Below are positions 57,436 through 64,000 of a DNA stretch of 64,000 bases, piece by piece. Where the stretch lies: assembly GCA_026545765.1 (NCBI GenBank), contig CM048841.1:68508217-68572216 (forward strand), in the 5' to 3' direction. The notes beneath the pieces were generated by a model that ran no database searches, was not told the DNA's origin, and was given only the letters and a program-made list of their open reading frames with translations. Position 1 is the stretch's first letter, and each line of letters begins with the position of its first letter. The position numbers were made by a program, and so were the translations under genes. This DNA is from Plantago major. Taxonomy: Eukaryota; Streptophyta; Magnoliopsida; Lamiales; Plantaginaceae.

Positions 57436-57715
57436 TGTAGCGACGGATAGATCCGTCGCTACAGGCCAGCTATCCGTCGCCCCAGCTCTGGCGACGGATC
57501 GGGCGACGGATAGAAAATCCGTCGCCACGAGCCGATGGCGACGGATAACAATCCGTCGTCAATTCACATGATTGGACGACGGATTGACCAATTATTATTT
57601 TTTTTAATTCCGAAATTTAGCGACGGATAGATTCTATCCGTCGCTATATTTAGCGACGGATAGATTATCCGTCGCTATATTTAGCGACGGATAGATCCTA
57701 TCCGTCGCTAAATAT
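57436..57715. repeat. CACTA subterminal array 1: GCGACGGAT motif
   Basis: About 13 exact GCGACGGAT (or its complement ATCCGTCGC) and two one-base variants occur in 280 bp, mostly as head-to-head pairs separated by a few bases, for example GCGACGGATAG next to CTATCCGTCGC. In En/Spm such subterminal repeats are binding sites of the TNPA protein. Confidence 0.85.
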
Positions 57716-57719
57716 TTTA

Positions 57720-57830
57720 TCGACTAGTGACGAATTTGAAATTCCGTCACTAATTCCACATCGTGAATTCCGTCACTAATTCCGTCACTGTGAATTCCGT
57801 CACTACTTCCGTCACTATTTATTTCATATT
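57720..57830. repeat. CACTA subterminal array 2: GTGACGGAA motif
   Basis: Inside the first array the motif changes to AGTGACG(G)AAT/ATTCCGTCACT, repeated about six times within 100 bp. It may be a diverged binding site or a second protein's site. Confidence 0.65.
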
Positions 57831-57937
57831 AATCCTATTTTTCGTAGTTCACCTATTTAATCAATATAATGTTCGATAATAAATCAATAATACGGAAAAT
57901 GTTTCAATGAATAAAAAGTAATATTCGAGTGGAGAAA

Positions 57938-59895
57938 TTATCCAAACAAGTGTAAATATGAAAAAATCCGAACATACGATACATAACTAGCTATCGACGG
58001 GGTGGGGTGGGTGATGGCGAACTGGACATGAATCGCTCCATTCAGAATCAAGGCGCTCGTTCTCCTCCTTCGTTCTCTGTCATGGCGCTCCATCTCGCCC
58101 TTTGTTGCTCCATCTCTTGAGTTAGCCGAGCAACTGTGTTCCGGACGATCGCACCATTTCCGAGACACGGTCCTGTGTAAACCGGACGTCTGGATCTTGG
58201 GATGATGATGAGGAGCACGCCGGACTAGCCAGATGCAAACCGAGGCTCCCGAGTCCATATATTCGCCCTTTCTTGTCCGTTTGTTGACCTCTAGGAAGAT
58301 GTTGTCAACTTGTTCATTGACAACACATCACCGTCTCGTCCTCTTCCCCGCCACCGAGCATCAACCTCGGCTGAAATCGTAAATAGCAGATATAATGATG
58401 CCATCTTGTTTTTAAAAAGTAACTTGTAATAGTGTACAAATATGAACTTTAAGCAACATAAACATACCGCATGATAGACGAGGCCCGCAATGGTCCATAC
58501 CCATACCTTGGCCTTCTTGAAGATGGCATACTTGGATGTCACCTCCCCGTGCCACTGAATCAAACCAGATCTAGTCAACAATTTATCATCTACAAGTAAT
58601 AGAGCAGAGAGACTTCATACATACACGTAATGCTAGATTGCAAAAACACATATATACGCACGATTGATAATAATCGAATGAGATCGCCTCCCAAGGTGGT
58701 GAACGGCCCTTCTGCCAGACGATCGGGATGCCCGGTTACGCTGGTCCAAGCAACGCCCGGACATCGTTCGGCGCCAGAGGGCATCCCAAAGGGCCCACCG
58801 TTGCATCAACTGTGGAGGATTGGGCCACCGATCCCGAATGGCCTTCCACGCACAGACCATATCCTCAGATGCTTTGGATCCCACAGCCTCGTAAACGCGC
58901 CAGATCGTGGATCAACTTCTGGAATGAAGTACTCCTTCTACATTCCCAATTTCATACAACATCCAAAGTCAATACATGTCCTAACAACATAACAGATATG
59001 GTGACTAACATATCACTCACATACAGTGGCTAACATACCACTCACATACAGTGGCTAACATACCACTCACATTGTCCTAAAATTTACTAACACAATGGTG
59101 ACTAACATATCACCCAAATAAAGTGGCTAACATACCACTCACATACAGTGGCTAACATACCACTCACATTGTCCTAAAATTTACTAACACAATGGTGACT
59201 AACATATCACCCAAATAAAGTGGCTAACATACCACTCACATACAGTGGCTAACATACCACTCATATTAAAACGATTATAATTACAAACAAATGAATGTCA
59301 TATTTTAACTTACCTCACTCATCGAAGTACTCGCCCTCATGCGCTCGAGATGTGGCTCCAACACTCACCACCACCGCCTTGGGTGGCTCTCTCTCCTCGG
59401 AAGATGTCACCTAGTTTGTTGTGCACCTCCCGAGGCTATAAGCTGTTGTCAATGTATAAGATACAAGAAACGAATATGCATTACTTTAGTACAACAATTT
59501 ATACTTGTCAACTATCATTATCAGTTATGTTTTACATATTTAAGAAGAATGTATAATACTTACTTGGCAGGACCAATAGGGAAAATCACAGGCAAGCCGT
59601 CCCACGTGACGTTGGGATTGTTTGGATCGAACACGAGGTAGAAACAATCGTCTTGGTCGTCCTCCAGCATGTGTCCGGGCTGACTGGTAGAGCCACGGCT
59701 GCTCTCTCCTGCCCGGGGGGTCTCAGGAATCCGAGACCTTGTCACGATCTTGAGCCCTCCTCGTTCGACAGTGTCCCGACCCACCACTATCATGCGGCCA
59801 TTGCGTGGGGGGACGATAGGTGGACGGCCTCTGTCAGCATCCAAAAAAAATGTAATAAATACAATAAAATGTGTTAGTACGAAGTTATAATACAT
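57938..59895 (-). pseudogene. Second ORF of the CACTA element (TNPA/'Ptta En-Spm'-like), decayed
   Basis: Right to left: an exon beginning near 59,870 with DADRGRPPIVPPRNGRMIVV and a Pro/Ser-rich part to about 59,560; a possible exon at 59,470-59,300; a segment with WKAIRDRWPNPPQLMQRWA and RNRASRSSGRRAVHHLGG (58,884-58,690); and further pieces at 58,581-58,430 and 58,258-57,938. RNRASR followed by an HTGG-like block is typical of plant CACTA second-ORF proteins (Transposase_24, Ptta/En/Spm), which bind the subterminal repeats. The correct exon structure could not be fixed and frames change several times. A 97-bp tandem repeat lies in what is probably an intron. Confidence 0.5.
58999..59265. 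repeat. 97-bp tandem repeat with nested 25-bp subrepeats
   Basis: Units start TGGTGACTAACATATCAC at 58,999, 59,096 and 59,193. The first two are 97 bp each and the third is partial. Each contains two TGGCTAACATACCACTCACA subunits of about 25 bp plus a divergent TGGTGACTAACATATCAC one and a unique stretch with TCCTAAAATTTACTAAC. It is a two-level minisatellite inside the CACTA element. Confidence 0.85.
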
Positions 59896-59919
59896 AATGA
59901 TTATAATAACACATATAAT

Positions 59920-62900
59920 TACTCATAATACACATAATATACCATTATAGCCGTCCTCTAAGACTACATATTGGTCCTCGTGCAGATCAAACAACTCATC
60001 ATCTGCTTCTATGGGATCTTCTGCTTGTTTATCGACATCCTCTTGTTGGTACGAGTTGGTAATTGAGTCGTCTTTCTCAATGTACTCCACTTTCGAAACG
60101 ACGAATAGGTACCGCATGACTAACCATTCCCCTTATCGCTTTTCGCTTGATATTCAAGAAACACCACTTGTCGTGCTTGAGTCGCCGAATAAATGGTTCA
60201 TACTTGGTTCGGTACCTCTTCTTTTGGTTCACATCAACCATTTCATACCGCTCTTCCTCGTACCTCTGGATTAGGATCATACCACTCAACGTCAAACAAG
60301 AAGGTTCGTTTAAATGGCAATCCAGAATATTCAATCCTCACAATTCGTTTTAGCTTGCCGTGGAAATCAAACAAAGTAGCGTCTCCATACTCTTCTGCAC
60401 CATTAACACACACCCCGGAGTTGCTTGTCGTCATGGCCGTGTTACATTCAGTCGTGTGGAACCTAAGGCCATTGACTATATAACCTGGGAATGTGTAGAC
60501 CTTTTTGAATGGACCCTCTGCGAGAGCCTTTAAGTATATGCATGTGACGTTGTTAATAGGATTCGGACATACTCTCGAACCAACTGGAAATTCAGAGGAA
60601 TTTTTGAGTCAAGTAGTTCCTCTAGTGTATCCTCATCATCCGAGGATTTTCTTCCAAACAATGCTTTTGAAAAAGCGCAAACATTGATTCGATGATAAGT
60701 CTATAATTGAAGTAGAGACTTGTAGCTATATTAAAATTTAAATAAATGGTTCTCGACCTGCAAATAGTACCATATCTTTGGTTAACCTCAAAGACAATTC
60801 GTGAGGACATAATATTGAGCTGCTTTCAACTCTTTATCCGTAAGATATTCTTTCTTAGCTGCACCAAGAGGTCTCCCTGATACCCTGAAGACAGATAGGG
60901 AAAACTCATCATCCGCTTGAACTACGAATGTGTCTGCATTTCGAGCCGGCCTTGCTGTCTTCGTAGGGACGTGTTCATCAAAGTAATAAGAGCGAGGTTG
61001 CGCTTTCCTCGAATGTAGGCATTGGCAATCGAACCTTCAGGTTAACCTTTGTTGTTGACATACTTCTTCAATTTCCCTAAGTACCTCTCGAATGGATACA
61101 TCCATCGACATCGAACCGACCAAAGAAGTCTCGCTTCATGAGGAAGGTGAACCGAAGTGCTCCATAGAATCAAACTAGCTCGGTGGAAAGATACGCCGAG
61201 CTTGCATAGAATCAATGGTATGTTCCTTTCAAGATTTTCCAACACTTTATCATGAACCACCCTTGTGCCTAAATTTTTGAAAAATAAGCTCAACTCGGTG
61301 ATAGCAGTCCATACGTGTTTCGGAAGCAGCTCTCGAAATGCTACCGGGATAAGCCTCTCCATGAACACATGACAGTCGTGGCTCTTCATCCCATAAACCT
61401 TTGTCTTCTTCAAATCCACACACCTCTAAATTTGAGGTAATTATCTGGAAACTCAATGCCCTCACCCAATCAAACAAAATTGACCTAGAAGCATTGTCAA
61501 TTGTGTAGCACGCTTTCGGCCACTTACCATTCTCATCCTTCTTTGTCAACTCAGGCCTTTTACACCACGTCGACAACTCGGATCTAGACTTCGCATGGTC
61601 CTTTGTTTTTCCCTCAATGTTGCAAAGTGTATTGAATAAGTTCTCGAACACGTTCTTCTCAATGTGCATGAAATCTAAGTTGTGACGGATAAGAAGACCG
61701 CCCAAGAAGGCAAGTCCCGTAAAATGCTTCTCTTCCTCCAACCACATTTTTACCAATTTTCTCGTTATGCTTCATCCACCCAAGCTCACCACCTTCATAA
61801 GACCCAATCTATCAATCTCCGCAAGAATTTGTGCACCAAGAAGTCTTGTCGGGCTTTTTGTTGACGACTTTATTTTTCAAGAATTGATCCTTGTTCTTCT
61901 GAACGGATGGTCACTTTCTAACCTACGATGACAATCAAACCAACAAAATTTTCCACTACCCTTTAGTCTAAATGCATCAGTATCCTCCAAGCAATGTGGA
62001 CATGCATATTTCCTTGCTTTTCCTTCTAGATAGCATGGTACGCAGGAAGTCACTCACGGTCCAAAGAAGAGCGCTCTCAAGGTGAAGTTCTTTTTGTCGA
62101 CACATCATATCTTGAGGATACCATCCGTCCACAACTCGATCAGCTCCTTGAATAGGCGTTGCAAGAAAACATCCAACGTCATTCCAGGATCTTTCGCCCA
62201 TGAACCAATGCAGTCAGAAACATGAATGGCTCCTTCATGCACTCACCGGGCGATTATGGTGTGAGCATAATCGGCCAACAAGAGTATTTACGTTCACTAC
62301 CGAGCAGGTTAAAACCATCCGCATAAAGTCCCAAACGTACATTTCTAGATTCGCCGCAAACTCGGATATGTCTTGTCAAACGATTTCCATGCGGTGAGTC
62401 TGTTGGATGGTCCATTCTACCACCTTCAAAGACATTATCCGAGATTACCGCTCCTTGTGCCACCGCATTTTATCCATGAAGCACTTGAAGCATACAATCT
62501 TTTCAAACGAGGTGCTAGAGGGAAGTACCACATTTTCTTATGTGAGAGATTTTTCTTTTGTCGTTTCTTTGCAGCCCCCTCCTTGTAACGCTTGTACCGT
62601 TCCTTACCACAGAACTTGCATTCTATTAGATCTGCATCCTCCTCCCAATATATCATGCACATTTTCGGACAACAGTCTATGGTTACCACAGGCAGCCCTA
62701 ATCCCCGCATCTTTTTCTTCGCTTGGTAAAAGTTGGTGGGAACTAGGTTTTCTTCAGGACAAAGGTCCGACATTACGTCAACCCATTCATTGAAGCTCGT
62801 TTCAGATTGCTGGCCATTAGCCTTACAACTCATTAGCCGAGATAACAAAGACAACTCAGTGAGCTTACACCCCGGGTAAACCGGCTTCCTTGATGATTCT

Positions 62901-63379
62901 AACAAGTCAAAGAACAACTGATCCTCGGGATTCGGTGGTTCCTCCACCTCGGTTTCAGTGTTGGTTGTGTCCCTGAACTCCGCCCCTGCAGCATCGTACA
63001 CCATTTGTTCGACTCGAGCTCGAATAGCATCGCCTTCAGATTGGGATTGTTCCCCGACTTGTTCATTTTTTCTCTTCCTTCCACGTTGTCTGTATTGGTC
63101 ATATGTATTGGACGGTGCTGCTTCCTCACCATGATGATTCCATACCTGATACGCAGGAAGGAATCCATTTTTCCTCAAGTGCTGGACTACCACTTTAGGA
63201 GTCACGTATTGCTTGTTTCTGCACTGTTTCATTGCACAAGGACACTTTATCAACCCATCCTTTACACAAGACGGATTTGACATTGCAAATTCAATGAAAC
63301 CTTCAACCCCTTTCAGAAAACTCCATTGAACTCTGCCATTGAGAGTACGACAATACATCCATCCACGATCGGTATTCAT
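59920..63379 (-). pseudogene. CACTA TNPD-type transposase (Tnp2), frameshifted
   Basis: Right to left: Transposase-associated domain starting MNTDRGWMYCRTLNGRVQWS at 63,379 with IKCPCAMKQCRNK (about 63,240); an acidic linker; the Tnp2 domain with LLSRLMSCKANGQ, YWEEDADLIECKFCG (about 62,650), SRNVRLGLYADGFN (about 62,340), LHLESALLWTVSDF (about 62,060) and FLGGLLIRHNLDFMHIEKNVFE (split here as positions about 61,700-61,640); DUF4218 with KSHDCHVFMERLIPV (61,380) and RCRWMYPFERYLGKLK (61,110); and DUF4216 with GVCVNGAEEY and YSGLPFKRTFLFDVEWYD (60,420-60,290). The acidic C-terminus ends near 59,930. At least five changes of frame or stops interrupt it. Confidence 0.85.
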
Positions 63380-63589
63380 TGAATAATTAGATAATAACCT
63401 GACACGTTTGAATTCATTAGATCGAGGTCTTTCATTTACGGTAATAAATCAATTTCACAATAATTCAATCAATTGCTACGTAATATAAGTTATATTAGCT
63501 TCAGTCAATTGTTAAGGCATTACATAATATAAGTTACATCAGCTTCAATTGACGGTGCTTCCTCACCGTGATGAATCCATACATGATAC

Positions 63590-63817
63590 TCAGGCATGAA
63601 TCCATAACGTCGCAAGTGCTCGAATACTGCAGTAGGCGTCATAAATTGCTTGTTTCATGAGTTTCAATGTGCAAGGACACTTTATCAACCCCCCAATTGC
63701 ACAAACCGGATGTCCCATGGCAAACGAGATGAAACCTTTAACCCCTTCTACGAAACTCCTAGAAACTCTGTCATTTACCGCCGTACGATCGTACATCCAT
63801 GAACGGTCGGAATTCAT
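63590..63817 (-). pseudogene. Second copy of the Transposase-associated domain, truncated
   Basis: MNSDRSWMYDRTAVNDRVSR at 63,817, followed by FVEGVKGFISFAMGHPVCA and LIKCPCTLK, repeats the N-terminal domain that also starts at 63,379, about 440 bp away in the same orientation. The frame is lost about 50 codons in, but similarity continues to about 63,545 (GTATGGATTCATCACGGTG on the minus strand). It is a tandem duplication of the first transposase exon with its flank, or a remnant of a second CACTA copy. Confidence 0.7.
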
Positions 63818-63829
63818 TGTTTACTTTAT

Positions 63830-64000
63830 TTTTAACCTGAAACGTTCCAATTGATTAGATCGTATTTAATTTATTAGATCGATTCCAATTCGGATAAGAA
63901 GATTGTAGAGGTTAATTGTTAATTATTATATGTTCCTTATAAATTAATTATTAATTAAGTGTTCGATGTGTTACAAAATTGGACATATATAATAACCATT
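63830..64000. other. AT-rich DNA upstream of the CACTA transposase
   Basis: No feature is recognised here. It is presumably the 5' part of the CACTA element, whose terminus is outside the window. Confidence 0.4.

Larger units (their letters stand above)
57417..64000 (-). mobile_element. CACTA (En/Spm-type) DNA transposon, continues past the right edge
   Basis: The terminus CACTACAAAAAATCTGGCC at 57,417 is a classic CACTA inverted-repeat end, followed by a dense array of subterminal motifs. Inside, on the minus strand, are a TNPD-type transposase (Transposase-associated, Tnp2/Transposase_21, DUF4218 and DUF4216 parts) from 63,817 to about 59,920 and a second ORF to about 58,000. The end in the window is therefore the element's 3' end. 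The other terminus and target duplication are outside the window. The transposase is split by several frameshifts and stops, so this copy is not autonomous as it stands. Because it interrupts a young LTR, the insertion is more recent than element G. Confidence 0.9.

Noticed and set aside
58999-59265. Regular repeat reminiscent of a CRISPR array
   Set aside because: The units are near-identical tandem copies with nested subrepeats and no unique spacers, and the setting is a plant DNA transposon.

Overview
The window is nuclear DNA of a flowering plant, most likely a eudicot. The basis is plant-specific transposon lineages (Ty1/copia of SIRE/Maximus type, a Ty3/gypsy Tat-type element, CACTA, PIF/Harbinger, Helitron, TRIM), plant-style GT-AG introns, and one host gene with a clearly plant exon-intron structure. 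Species cannot be read from the sequence. No CRISPR, operon, rRNA or complete tRNA gene was seen.

Layout. 1-26,125 is a nest of LTR elements. Copia A (+ strand, 3' half plus LTR) sits inside copia B (- strand, gag and 5' LTR). B abuts or sits inside a Tat-lineage gypsy element C (- strand pol, with an antisense ORF on the + strand). C is in turn interrupted in its RNase H by copia D (gag and LTR), which shares its LTR with E (a copia extra-ORF region without gag-pol). 26,126-34,342 is a mosaic of small elements: a near-perfect foldback, two fragments of one PIF/Harbinger family, a GGGTACCCG-rich MITE, a decayed copia F, a LINE tail, a Helitron helicase remnant with two Helitron-type 3' ends, and a tandem duplication. 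34,672-36,983 (- strand) is the only convincing host gene, a ten-coding-exon trehalose-6-phosphate phosphatase. 37,530-42,782 is AT-rich intergenic DNA with a hairpin, a TRIM, an LTR-like segment and tRNA-like modules. 42,783 to past 57,416 is the best-preserved copia element (G). A CACTA transposon starting at 57,417 is inserted into its 5' LTR and runs off the right edge.

How parts relate. A, B, D, E and G are copies of one SIRE-like copia family, with LTRs of about 1.4-1.7 kb and a tRNA-iMet primer site. Copies A, E and G keep a long extra ORF between pol and the 3' LTR. Upstream of that ORF all three keep a TATA box (195-207 bp before the ATG) and a CCCACTA(A)GCATTTAATG box (about 283-302 bp before it), and the ORF region contains short GT-AG segments. 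The extra ORF therefore looks like a gene-like cassette with its own promoter. This is the strongest candidate here for something poorly described. The second is the antisense spliced ORF of the Tat element. A technical signal also deserves attention: many CAG/CTG sites of one copia copy appear as CG dinucleotides in another, which looks more like a base-calling artefact at CHG-methylated DNA than evolution.

Limits. All identities and homologies were judged by eye and from memory of the families. Element edges without a matching repeat are approximate.
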